Shown piece by piece: positions 1 through 6,532 of a DNA stretch of 37,507 nt (positions are counted from its first letter, which is position 1; each line of letters begins with the position of its first letter). The translations under genes were made by a program, and so were the position numbers. The notes beneath the pieces were generated by a model, which did not search any database, was not told the origin of the DNA, and was given only the letters and a program-made list of their open reading frames with translations. This stretch comes from a virus, in the IMG/VR virus record IMGVR_UViG_3300020219_000033, positions 1-37,507 of that record; one strand, given 5' to 3'.

Positions 1-104
1 CCATGAGCCCGTGGTCGCGGCGGGTGCCCCTTCGCCCGTGGTCGCGGCGGGTGCCCATGAGCCCGTGGTCGCGGCGGGTGCCCATGAGCCCGTGGTCGCG
101 GCGG
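1..104. repeat. 27-bp tandem repeat, left copy
   Basis: Nearly four copies of a 27-bp unit. The core cccgtggtcgcggcgggtgc is invariant, followed by cc and a 5-base variable block (atgag or cttcg). On the minus strand each unit encodes nine residues with only two variable positions. The same array appears at 37312-37480. Confidence 0.9.
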
Positions 105-405
105 CACCTACGGTCCCGCCATACTCCGCCACCTTGGCGGCGATCTTGTCCTTGTTGGCCCCGGCGATCTCGACCATGGCGCGCGTCATGTCCACCGTGC
201 CCAGCTCGGCAAACACATGCTCGCGTAGCCAGTCCGCGTCGTCGTGGCGCTTGGCCTCGCGCAACGCCTCGTAGGCTTCACCAAATTGCGCGCCCTGCGG
301 GAACGCGCCGAGAAACCAGCGATAGCCATCGCTGCACGCGCTCCACTCCTTGAGCCGCTCTTTGGTGACCGTGAGCGGCGACGGGGCAATCGTTTCGGCT
401 TTCAT
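1..405 (-). CDS. Repeat-containing phage protein (DUF7666-like), N-terminal part, cut by contig end
   Basis: This open frame starts at ATG 405 and is still open at position 1 (135 codons). It overlaps the stop of the coiled-coil gene upstream (ATGA). Residues 10-70 form a small helical domain (ACSDGYRWFLGAFPQG, then DADWLREHVF) of the kind found at the N-terminus of phage proteins that end in TNTG-type nonapeptide repeats. From residue 104 the chain is a tandem array of a 9-residue unit, TTGxxAPAA, with the variable pair SW, SW, EG, SW. The C-terminal half lies at 37104-37507 minus. Merging the two at the shared 126 bp gives a protein of about 225 residues, although the true repeat number is uncertain. 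Family assignment is from recall of the repeat and tail pattern. Its function is unknown; such repeats probably fold as a beta-solenoid. Confidence 0.75.
   Translation of the reverse strand, partial: MKAETIAPSPLTVTKERLKEWSACSDGYRWFLGAFPQGAQFGEAYEALREAKRHDDADWLREHVFAELGTVDMTRAMVEIAGANKDKIAAKVAEYGGTVGAAATTGSWAPAATTGSWAPAATTGEGAPAATTGSW
6..131. repeat. Terminal redundancy of the contig (left copy)
   Basis: Identical to 37382-37507 over 126 bp, including the unique sequence cctacggtcccgccatactc after the 27-bp repeats. Positions 1-5 no longer match the equivalent right-end bases (ccatg against cctgt). The simplest reading is a circularly closing assembly or a circularly permuted phage genome. 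A true fixed terminal repeat is less likely, because the overlap falls inside a coding repeat array. Confidence 0.85.
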
Positions 406-1604
406 GCTTTCTCCTCTTTGCTGGCCTGCACCGCATCGATCGCCTTCACCACGCGCGCGTACTTGCGGATGTGCCCGAAGCGCTCCCTGAACGTGGCGAG
501 CATGGCCGCAGCGTCGAGCAGTTCGTCGGCTAGGCGTTGTGCCTCGCGGGCCTCGGCCTCCTTACGCTCACGCTCGGCCTCCACCACGCGCTCAGCCTCG
601 TACTTCTCGACGCGGATCCGGTGCTCTTCGGCTTCCCGGGCCTCACGCGCAATGCGGTCGCGCTCGTCCTGCTCAGCCTTGAGAGCGGCCCGTTCCTCCG
701 CAATGCGCTGCTCCTCGGCAGCGCGCGCGGCCGCTGCCTTGCGGTCCTCCTCATCACGCACCAGGCGCGATGCCCGCTCCTGCTCATCGATGCGGGCGCG
801 GCTTGCCCGCTCGTCGGCTTCCAGCTTCTCGCGCGCTGCACGGTCGCGGGCCTCCTGCTCGGCCTGCTGGCGGGCCAGCTTGTCGCGTTCAGCGGCGATG
901 CGCGCGGACTCCTCGGATTGCTTCCGCTCCAGATCCTCGCGCTCGGCCTTGAGGCGCAGGGCTTCGGCTTCGGTCGCTTTCTTCGCGGTGATCATCGACT
1001 GCAGCTTCGCCAGTGTCGCGGCCTTCACCCGCCCGGCCTCGTCGAGGAAGTCCCTGTAGTGCTCGTCGGTGATCTCTGCCGCAGCCATGGCGTCGACTTC
1101 GCCCTGCAGCTCGGCGGCGCTCGCATCGAGCATGTCGAGCGGCAGGCGCTGCATGGTGTCGATCCGGTTGCGCGTGGCCGTGATGCGCTCGGAGATCACC
1201 CGGGCCGCAGCGATGCGCTCGTCTTCCTTCCTGCGCTCCTCGGCCTTGATCTGGTCGTCGATCGGCGTCTCGAGTTTCATTAATTCTTCGGTGATGAATG
1301 CGGCGCGCTGGTCGATGTTCCTGCCGAGCGCCAAGAGCGGAGCCTTCGCCGCTTTGCGCGCGTGCTCGGTCTTAAAGCGCGGTTCGCGGATCTCGGCGCG
1401 AGCGGTGGAGGCTTCTTTGATTCCGGCCGCGGTGGTCACATCGAACACCACGCCGGAATACTTCGTCGACATCTCGCCGATCCCGTGCGAGATCGAATCG
1501 AATTCGGTCATCGCCTTTTGTACCAAGGCGATATTCGTGCGCGCCATCGCCTCGTTGGCGTCGATCACCGTGGGCGATTGCACGGCTTGGGGTTGGCTGC
1601 TCAT
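402..1604 (-). CDS. Coiled-coil phage protein of the recombination operon
   Basis: 400 residues, not matched to a named enzyme. The start is ATG 1604, which overlaps the YqaJ stop (ATGA) and has GGAGGG about 7 bases upstream. Residues 1-110 look globular. From about residue 115 almost to residue 370 the chain is extremely rich in E, K, R, A and Q (runs such as RKEDERIAAARV and AEREDLERKQSEESARI), predicting a long continuous coiled coil. A short, less charged C-terminal segment contains FGHIRKYARVVKAIDAV. It sits directly downstream of RecT and exonuclease genes and is translationally coupled to both neighbours. A structural or accessory role in recombination is an inference from context only. 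Confidence 0.85.
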   Translation of the reverse strand: MSSQPQAVQSPTVIDANEAMARTNIALVQKAMTEFDSISHGIGEMSTKYSGVVFDVTTAAGIKEASTARAEIREPRFKTEHARKAAKAPLLALGRNIDQRAAFITEELMKLETPIDDQIKAEERRKEDERIAAARVISERITATRNRIDTMQRLPLDMLDASAAELQGEVDAMAAAEITDEHYRDFLDEAGRVKAATLAKLQSMITAKKATEAEALRLKAEREDLERKQSEESARIAAERDKLARQQAEQEARDRAAREKLEADERASRARIDEQERASRLVRDEEDRKAAAARAAEEQRIAEERAALKAEQDERDRIAREAREAEEHRIRVEKYEAERVVEAERERKEAEAREAQRLADELLDAAAMLATFRERFGHIRKYARVVKAIDAVQASKEEKA

Positions 1605-2227
1605 GCGGCCCTCCGTTGTAGTTGTTCGATCAGCACCTGCACCTCGGCCTCGGCCTTGATGACCTCGGCCTCTAGTCGCGCGATGTAGGCGTTATCGCGC
1701 TCGACACGGACGCGGAAAATGCGATGCTGCTCCCTGAAACGTGGATCAAAACTCACGAAGTCCCACCACGCACGATCCGTGACCCACATCGCGCCCTGCA
1801 CCTGGGCGACGTGCTCGGCCGGCATGCCGTCAATAAACCGCGCAAGGTGGATGGCCGAGGACTTCGGGCACTTCATTTCGATCCCGCCGTCCGGGCCGAC
1901 CAGCCCGTCGGGTGAGCACCCGGCGAACGGAAAGCGCGGGTGCGTGATGAAGCCCGAAATTGTCACGAGAAGCCCGGTGTCGAGTTCGTAGGCTTCGCGC
2001 GCGTACGGCTCCACGTCCTTGCCCCAACGCATCGAGTACGAGTCCGGGCCGACTTCCGGCAGGCCTGTGAGCCGCTCGACTGCCACTTGCCAGATCAGGT
2101 CGTTGCGTGCCTTGAGCGGGGAGCCGTCTTTCTTTCGCCCGAGCACGCTCTCGAATTCGGAGCCCGTGAACTTGCCCGCTCTCGCGAGCAGCCAGTCATC
2201 CGTACCTTGGGCGGCGGTCTCAAGCAT
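1601..2227 (-). CDS. YqaJ/lambda-Exo-type alkaline exonuclease
   Basis: 208 residues, the usual size for lambda-exonuclease-type 5'-3' double-strand exonucleases of the YqaJ viral recombinase family. An N-terminal GTDDWLLARAGKFTGSEF segment matches the Q/T-W-L-x-x-R-x-G-x-x-T-G-S entry motif of the family. The catalytic core is visible as AGCSPDGLVG followed by GIEMKCP, giving the metal-binding D...ExK set. The protein would resect double-strand ends and hand the 3' single strand to the RecT-like annealing protein encoded just upstream. Start ATG 2227 overlaps the RecT stop by 8 bases and its own stop overlaps the next ATG, so the three genes form a coupled recombination module. Confidence 0.92.
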   Translation of the reverse strand: MLETAAQGTDDWLLARAGKFTGSEFESVLGRKKDGSPLKARNDLIWQVAVERLTGLPEVGPDSYSMRWGKDVEPYAREAYELDTGLLVTISGFITHPRFPFAGCSPDGLVGPDGGIEMKCPKSSAIHLARFIDGMPAEHVAQVQGAMWVTDRAWWDFVSFDPRFREQHRIFRVRVERDNAYIARLEAEVIKAEAEVQVLIEQLQRRAA

Positions 2228-3230
2228 CGTCGGCCCCGGGCTCGCGTTGGGGCTGATCGGTGGCGCCCGCGCTGTCCGCCGGCGCGGCGTCGCTCACTCC
2301 CGGGGCGGGCTTCGGGCTCTTCGTCGCGGCCAGGCCCTTCAAGCGCTCGTGCTCGTCGCCCCCAACCATCTTCCTCTGCTGCTTGGTGAGCTTCGACCAT
2401 TCCTCGGCGTAGGGCTCGATGCCGTATTCCTTCGCAACCATTTCCAGTCGCGTGATCAGCGCGGCGCGCGCATCGGCTTCAGCTTCGTTGGCCGGCGCCG
2501 GGAGCTTGCGCGCGGTTTCCGCGGCCTGCGCCCCGGTCTGACGCAGCGGGTTGATCTCGCGCTCGGGCAGGTTCTCGAGCTCGTCGGGCGTGTAGACCCC
2601 GAGGATCACGTCCGGGCAGTAGAGGCGTGACCAGCGCTTAACGCCGAGGTACGCGAGCTGCTGGCGCGGATCGTCGGCCCACAGCGTGGAATTGCGCGTG
2701 CGCGCCTGGGCGAGCAAAAGCTCGAGCACGCGCGGCTCGTCCTCGCCCTTGAGCGTGGCCCAGACCTTCACGCCGATGCCGTCCTCGTCCGCGAGCTTCC
2801 AGCCGGGCACGCGGTACTCGCCCTTGTCGCCCTTCTTGATCTCGAACTTGCCTATCACCTTGTCCCACGGCCCGTACCACTCGTAGTGGATGCGGTCCTT
2901 GGTTGGCGCCATGGTGTTGATCACCGCGTTCACGAGCTGCGCCTCGTAGCCGAGCTTGCCGGACACGAGGAAGGTCTTCTGCGCGACCGCGAACGGGTTC
3001 ATGCCCCATTGCAGCGACTGCATCGTGATCGCCAGGCAGTCGCCTTCGTTGCGCAGTTCAGGCGGGAGGGTGACCTTGCCCGAGGCCATGAGCTTGGCGA
3101 AGGCCAGCATCGAGGCCATGTTCTGCGGGTTGAGCATCAGGGCGGCCGAGGACAGATGGGCGGCCGGGACGCTGCGAAGCTGGGGTTCTTCGATCACATC
3201 GACTACGGGTGCTGCGGTTGCGGTGTTCAT
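2220..3230 (-). CDS. recT: RecT-family single-strand annealing protein
   Basis: 336 residues. ATG 3230 is preferred over an upstream TTG at 3236 because AAGGAG lies about 10 bases before it. The central region carries typical RecT features: SLQWGMNPFAVAQKTFLVSGK and KLGYEAQLVNAVIN, followed by a basic stretch and PRQQLAYLGVKRWSRLYCPDV. The C-terminal 90 residues (GAQAAETARKLPAP, then an A/P/D-rich tail) are probably disordered or helical. RecT proteins anneal complementary single strands and pair with YqaJ or RecE exonucleases; the exonuclease gene here is immediately downstream and overlapping. Expected roles are phage recombination, end repair and circularisation. Confidence 0.93.
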   Translation of the reverse strand: MNTATAAPVVDVIEEPQLRSVPAAHLSSAALMLNPQNMASMLAFAKLMASGKVTLPPELRNEGDCLAITMQSLQWGMNPFAVAQKTFLVSGKLGYEAQLVNAVINTMAPTKDRIHYEWYGPWDKVIGKFEIKKGDKGEYRVPGWKLADEDGIGVKVWATLKGEDEPRVLELLLAQARTRNSTLWADDPRQQLAYLGVKRWSRLYCPDVILGVYTPDELENLPEREINPLRQTGAQAAETARKLPAPANEAEADARAALITRLEMVAKEYGIEPYAEEWSKLTKQQRKMVGGDEHERLKGLAATKSPKPAPGVSDAAPADSAGATDQPQREPGADDA

Positions 3231-3276
3231 GTGCAATGCTCCTTGGGTGCCGAGGCTTTGCCGGCGGTGGGTGGGA

Positions 3277-3504
3277 CTAACTACGGGTAAGAGGTTTCAC
3301 GTTCACGAACGTCGCCTTTCTGAGCCAGCGCGAAAGGACGAGCTCGGGATAGCGGCTGTAGCGCGTTCCCGGCTCGTGGATGAAAAGGCGATGCGCTTCT
3401 CCGGTGGCTAGGCCGAAGCGCTGGCGCGCGGCGGCGATCTGCGCGGAGTCGGGAGCGGACACGGTGACGGGCCGGCCGGCGATGATGCGTAGGTGCGGTT
3501 TCAT
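3277..3504 (-). CDS. Small basic protein of unknown function
   Basis: 75 residues from ATG 3504, which overlaps the stop of the NADAR gene (ATGA). The Shine-Dalgarno AAGGAGTCGCC directly before the ATG is nearly identical to the one before ATG 5356, which supports both starts. The sequence (MKPHLRIIAGRPVTVSAPDS, then GTRYSRYPELVLSRWLRKA) is basic, has no transmembrane segment or cysteine pair, and matches no family I recognise. It lies between the NADAR gene and recT in the leftward operon. A 46-base gap containing the recT ribosome site follows. Confidence 0.75.
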   Translation of the reverse strand: MKPHLRIIAGRPVTVSAPDSAQIAAARQRFGLATGEAHRLFIHEPGTRYSRYPELVLSRWLRKATFVNVKPLTRS

Positions 3505-5057
3505 GGCGACTCCTTCGCGGCGGCGAGCATGGCGCGAATCTCCATCCACAGCTTGCCGAGTTGATTTATGCCATTGCGGTTCTGACCCCATCCCCAAAAA
3601 TCGTCGCGCCAAGAATCTTCGATCAGTTCACGGTCGCCAGTCGCCAGCAACTTGCGGCGCACGTACTCGTGCTGAGTTGCTTTGGCCAGCAGGATGCGGC
3701 GCATGATGCTGACTTTCACGTCATCCCAATCATGGCGACGAAAGTACTTCGCGCCTTCCGCAATCTTAAAAGCCTCATGCGCAGACGGCGCTTTGTAGAT
3801 TGAATCGCGCAAGTCGGGGTGATCCGGAAACTTGTGCCAGTGATATGCGGCTTCCGATGTATGGAACGTAAGTCCTTCCCAAACCAAAACGAAAGCCGAG
3901 AAGTTCGACAGAACGTAGAAATCTTGTTCATAGAAAAACACCTGCGAGTCCGTATCTGGCTTGATGTTTCCTAGAACACAACCCTCAGTCTCCCTCGGCA
4001 CACTCACGCTCTCCGCAGCGGCGGGTGGGGCGGGGCGTTCAAGTCTGCATGTCATGTTGTCGATCTGCGTCAGCACGCCCATGAGGTCAGGCAACGGTCG
4101 CCAATCCTTATTACCGCCGTAGTGCCGTTCAGATAGCGCCTCTGCCAGCCGCCGAGCGTACTGGTATTCCTCCGGTCCTTTTACCGCCTCGCTCGCAGCC
4201 TGCGGGGAGGGGCCGGTATAGAGAGGGGTGGGTTTCTTGGCCTGCTGCGGCTCGCCACTGAACGGCGACAGAATCCGTTCGCGTAGCCGCTTTACTTCAT
4301 CGGCTAACAGTATTTGATAGCGTAAGTTGTCGTTCAGGTCGAGGCCATAAGGCCCGTAACTGGCAACTATGTCCAAGACATCTTGTACGTTTTCCGGGTG
4401 TTCGTCGGTGAACACTTCGGGTTCTCGGTTGCGGTCCTCGAAAAAGATCAGCCACCACGAACCATCCTTGATGGGCTGCGGCTCGGGTGCAGCGACCGCA
4501 GCCTGCGGGGAGGGGCGGGCGGTGATGGGAACGCGAGTGATTGCCTTGAGATATCCGTCGCGTCCGTCCTGCACACTCGCCACCGGACACGAACACGCTC
4601 CGGGTGTCGGGCACCCGCGAGGCTCTAGGCCAGCGCGGATCGCGTCCGCGTCGAATTCCGCCCCTTGCTCCCGGTAGGCTTCGCTCGCTCGGGCGGTGGC
4701 GAGGATTGCCGCAACGGGCGCAGCTACCGCAGGCTGTTTATTTATCCCATGCACATAAGTATGGGACTCCTGTGCGGGAGCCTCCTGCGGCGCTGCATTC
4801 GTATTCTCGTCCGACAGAATCCCGCGCATTTCCGCAACGGTCGGCAACCGCTTCGGCTCCGGGAACGCGGACAGGGCGGCGTCCTCGATCTGCTTGCTCT
4901 GCAATGCGATTTGCGTGCGCTGCACCTGATCGCGCGCACCGTCCACGCGCCCGAGGTCGTACACCTTCTGCACGATCTGGCGCGTGAATTCGGTATCGCC
5001 CAGGGCGCGGATCGCAAGCTCCAGCTGCTCGGCGGTGGCGGTGGTGTAGGTATTCAT
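3501..5057 (-). CDS. Modular Ea22-like protein with C-terminal NADAR (YbiA-like) domain
   Basis: 518 residues from ATG 5057 (ATGA overlap with the upstream gene). Residues 1-60 are helical, followed by low-complexity A/P linkers. A middle module (WWLIFFEDRNREPEVFTDEH) and a module WRPLPDLMGVLTQIDNM are separated by repeated PSPQAA linkers. Residues about 369-518 form a NADAR domain: YVLSNFSAF, FHTSEAAYHWHKF, HDWDDVKVSIM, LLATGDRELIE, DDFWGWGQNRNGINQLGKL. NADAR proteins act on NAD/ADP-ribose compounds; YbiA is an N-glycosidase and some members reverse guanine ADP-ribosylation of DNA. A counter-defence or NAD-related role here is inference. The shuffled-module architecture resembles phage Ea22/DUF551-type proteins. 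The linker-encoding DNA is repeated near 4200 and 4500. Confidence 0.85.
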   Translation of the reverse strand: MNTYTTATAEQLELAIRALGDTEFTRQIVQKVYDLGRVDGARDQVQRTQIALQSKQIEDAALSAFPEPKRLPTVAEMRGILSDENTNAAPQEAPAQESHTYVHGINKQPAVAAPVAAILATARASEAYREQGAEFDADAIRAGLEPRGCPTPGACSCPVASVQDGRDGYLKAITRVPITARPSPQAAVAAPEPQPIKDGSWWLIFFEDRNREPEVFTDEHPENVQDVLDIVASYGPYGLDLNDNLRYQILLADEVKRLRERILSPFSGEPQQAKKPTPLYTGPSPQAASEAVKGPEEYQYARRLAEALSERHYGGNKDWRPLPDLMGVLTQIDNMTCRLERPAPPAAAESVSVPRETEGCVLGNIKPDTDSQVFFYEQDFYVLSNFSAFVLVWEGLTFHTSEAAYHWHKFPDHPDLRDSIYKAPSAHEAFKIAEGAKYFRRHDWDDVKVSIMRRILLAKATQHEYVRRKLLATGDRELIEDSWRDDFWGWGQNRNGINQLGKLWMEIRAMLAAAKESP

Positions 5058-5356
5058 GCTCGCGCCTTGACGACGGCGGCGCGGGCGATGGCGGCTTCGC
5101 ACATTTGCTGCATGGTCATTTCTTCATTTGCGCGCATTCCTCTGCCGTCCTCGTCGCTCGCGTCGGCGCGGTCGGCGAACCAGTTGATGCACTCTTTCAA
5201 AGCCTCCGCCAGTTCGGCGCGGTCGCCTTCGAGCTTGCGGGCGTGGCCGATTGCTGCGGCCAGCGGGAACTCGTCAGGCTGGAATCCGGCATCGCGGTAC
5301 CTGGTCACCAGCGCATCCGTGAGCGGCGTCCGGGTAATTGCCCCATCGGTGCTCAT
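5054..5356 (-). CDS. Small acidic phage protein, unknown function
   Basis: 100 residues if started at ATG 5356, which has a strong AAAGGAG ribosome site six bases upstream, near-identical to the one at 3504. An in-frame ATG at 5449 overlaps the upstream stop (ATGA) and would give 131 residues, so a longer product is possible. The core GHARKLEGDRAELAEALKEC and INWFADRADASDED is helical and acidic and resembles the short EAL-helix modules common in phage early genes. No enzyme motif is seen. It is coupled by ATGA to the NADAR gene. Confidence 0.72.
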   Translation of the reverse strand: MSTDGAITRTPLTDALVTRYRDAGFQPDEFPLAAAIGHARKLEGDRAELAEALKECINWFADRADASDEDGRGMRANEEMTMQQMCEAAIARAAVVKARA

Positions 5357-5445
5357 GGCGACTCCTTTGTGGCATCTAAGCTCTGCGGATTGTTCCGCGA
5401 GCTTGCTGCCGTAACCAGTTCGCGGATGCCGCCACGGATCGGCGC

Positions 5446-5625
5446 TCATGCGGCCACCTTCATTTCCGGGTGCTCGCGCTCGATTGCGTGGCGCAGCGTG
5501 GACGATGCCTTGCTGCATGCGTCGGCAATCCGCATCTGCTCAGGGATGGTTGCGTTCCCGATGCGCAGGGCCTGCCGGGCAGCGTCGAGGGCGTTGATCG
5601 CGACAAGGATGTCAGCGGTATTCAC
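5446..5625 (-). CDS. Small helical early protein
   Basis: 59 residues from GTG 5625, which overlaps the stop of the upstream gene (GTGA), so this start is favoured over an earlier one that would lie inside that gene. The sequence (NTADILVAINALDAARQALR, then RHAIEREHPEMKVAA) is entirely helical with no recognised domain. It is the second gene of the leftward operon and its stop overlaps a possible ATG 5449 of the next gene. Function unknown. Confidence 0.65.
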   Translation of the reverse strand: MNTADILVAINALDAARQALRIGNATIPEQMRIADACSKASSTLRHAIEREHPEMKVAA

Positions 5626-5933
5626 AGCGCACCCCGCGTCGCCATCCGATCGATCCTGCGCCGCAAGCACTTCACGGCCACGCGGTGGGCTTCGTAGCGG
5701 CGCAGAGTGTCGGCCCGATACGCCCCGGTCACGTACTTCGAGGACTGGGCAAGGATGTCGGCCTGGACCATGCCCGCCACGCGATGGTGGGCGAGCAGCG
5801 AATGCATGCGGTCGTAGGGCGTGGTGCGGGCCTTCTCGGCCGCGATCAGGGCGTCGATGTCATCGAGGCCGGAGAAGTCACCCGACAGGGCGCCCCGGAA
5901 GGCGGTGTCGGTCTGGGCTGCAAGTCGGTCCAC
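5622..5933 (-). CDS. First gene of the leftward early operon, unknown function
   Basis: 103 residues from GTG 5933, chosen because AGGAGG lies a few bases upstream. The sequence is helical with a basic C-terminal end (RYEAHRVAVKCLRRRIDRMA). It matches no family I can name. Its position directly behind the leftward early promoter is the one held by N in lambda, but it lacks the short arginine-rich N-terminal peptide of N proteins, so I do not call it an antiterminator. Confidence 0.7.
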   Translation of the reverse strand: MDRLAAQTDTAFRGALSGDFSGLDDIDALIAAEKARTTPYDRMHSLLAHHRVAGMVQADILAQSSKYVTGAYRADTLRRYEAHRVAVKCLRRRIDRMATRGAL

Positions 5934-5946
5934 GTTTCCTCCTGGT

Positions 5947-5962
5947 CGCTCGGGAATCGAGC
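5947..5962 (-). promoter_or_regulatory. Short hairpin in leftward leader, boxB-like
   Basis: A perfect 5-bp stem (GCTCG/CGAGC, 5948-5952 with 5958-5962) and a 5-base loop lie between the leftward -10 and the ribosome site of the first gene. The geometry resembles lambda boxB, but no boxA-like sequence was seen and the loop sequence differs. It may simply be a leader hairpin. Confidence 0.3.
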
Positions 5963-5972
5963 AAGTGGAGGA

Positions 5973-6001
5973 TTAAAGCATTACTTTATTCTAGGTGTCA
6001 A
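5973..6001 (-). promoter_or_regulatory. Leftward early promoter (PL-like)
   Basis: On the minus strand TTGACA (6001-5996) is followed by an 18-base spacer and TTTAAT (5977-5972). The spacer contains operator site 1. It drives the long leftward operon starting at 5933. Its layout is a near copy of the rightward promoter at 6227-6256. Confidence 0.75.
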
Positions 6002-6035
6002 GCATTGCTTTAGTTTCACATGGAACCATGCTTTA
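5973..6035. promoter_or_regulatory. Left operator cluster (three sites)
   Basis: Three related palindromic sites. They are taaagcattacttta (5974-5988), aagcattgcttta (6000-6012) and a weaker half-palindrome ccatgcttta (6026-6035). The consensus dyad is TAAAGCAATGCTTTA. The first two are exactly 24 bp apart and the third about 23 bp further. They overlap the -10/spacer and flank the -35 of the leftward promoter, as repressor sites would. Confidence 0.8.
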
Positions 6036-6180
6036 TTTCGAGCTCTGGCGGTAGTCCCAAGGAGGGACGGGGGCGGGGTCTGTCCAAGGCCCGCGCCAGC
6101 ACCGCCGAGGTGATCTTGCTCGGCTTGTGACTATCCATGGCGTCGATAAGTCGCCGCTTCAATTCGGTCGCATCAAGCAT
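6016..6180 (-). CDS. 54-residue ORF, possible remnant of a CI-type repressor N-terminus
   Basis: Starts at ATG 6180 and ends with TGA at 6016-6018. Residues 5-32 (ELKRRLIDAMDSHKPSKITS, then AVLARALD) resemble helix 1 and the start of helix 2 of a lambda-repressor-type helix-turn-helix. After residue 32 the sequence turns to RPRPRPSLGL and ends, with no recognition helix and no S24 peptidase domain. It occupies the place where cI would lie between the divergent promoters and operators. No good ribosome site is visible. It could be an internal-deletion remnant, a tiny functional regulator, or chance. Confidence 0.4.
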   Translation of the reverse strand: MLDATELKRRLIDAMDSHKPSKITSAVLARALDRPRPRPSLGLPPELEIKHGSM

Positions 6181-6215
6181 GACTTGATTGTCCGTGCCCC
6201 CGAAAACCCGGGGAA

Positions 6216-6254
6216 GAAAGCAATGCTTGACGTTTGATATAAAGCAATGCTTTA
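6216..6254. promoter_or_regulatory. Right operator pair
   Basis: Two sites, gaaagcaatgcttga (6216-6230) and the perfect dyad taaagcaatgcttta (6240-6254), exactly 24 bp apart. The first overlaps the -35 and the second the spacer/-10 of the rightward promoter. They match the left operator sites in sequence and spacing. Confidence 0.85.
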
Positions 6255-6256
6255 AT
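6227..6256 (+). promoter_or_regulatory. Rightward early promoter (PR-like)
   Basis: TTGACG (6227-6232), an 18-base spacer and TTTAAT (6251-6256). Transcription is expected to start about seven bases on, at or next to the cro-like ATG at 6263, with no room for a Shine-Dalgarno, so the mRNA may be leaderless. Confidence 0.75.
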
Positions 6257-6262
6257 ATTTAC

Positions 6263-6532
6263 ATGAACACTGAAACCGCAATCGAAAGGGCGTGCCGCGT
6301 AGTTGGCGGACAGGTGGAAATGGCCGGAAAGGTGGGGGTGACGCCGCAGGCCGTGAATCAGTGGGCCAAGGCCGGACGCCCGCCAGTTGAGCGCGTGCTG
6401 GCCATCGAAGCCGCGACAGCCGATGAAACCGGCCTGCCCCGCGTCTCGCGCCACGAGCTGCGCCCCGACATCTACCCGGTGCCGGCCGCAGATCGTCCCA
6501 CCAGCGGCCCTGAGCCTGTGAGGGTCGCGTGA
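6263..6532 (+). CDS. Cro/YdaS-like helix-turn-helix regulator
   Basis: 89 residues from ATG 6263. Residues 5-45 form a compact HTH: AIERACRVVGGQVEMAGKVG then VTPQAVNQWAKAGRPPVERV. This is the arrangement seen in YdaS/Cro-superfamily proteins of prophages (a conserved GG, then helix 2, then a VNQW recognition helix), and the SRHELRPDIYP segment that commonly follows is present. The C-terminal 20 residues are proline-rich. It is the first rightward gene behind the operator-bearing promoter and probably binds the TAAAGCAATGCTTTA sites. No Shine-Dalgarno precedes the ATG. Which of the expected repressor pair it represents is inferred from orientation. Confidence 0.85.
   Translation: MNTETAIERACRVVGGQVEMAGKVGVTPQAVNQWAKAGRPPVERVLAIEAATADETGLPRVSRHELRPDIYPVPAADRPTSGPEPVRVA

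Noticed and set aside
6-131. Fixed direct terminal repeats used for packaging
   Set aside because: The identity lies within a coding repeat and breaks down at the first five bases; assembly closure explains it better. Not excluded without end mapping.
402-1283. Plus-strand ORFs at 244-1059 and 537-1283
   Set aside because: Antisense to the coiled-coil gene; E/K/R-rich coding gives open S/A/L-rich opposite frames.
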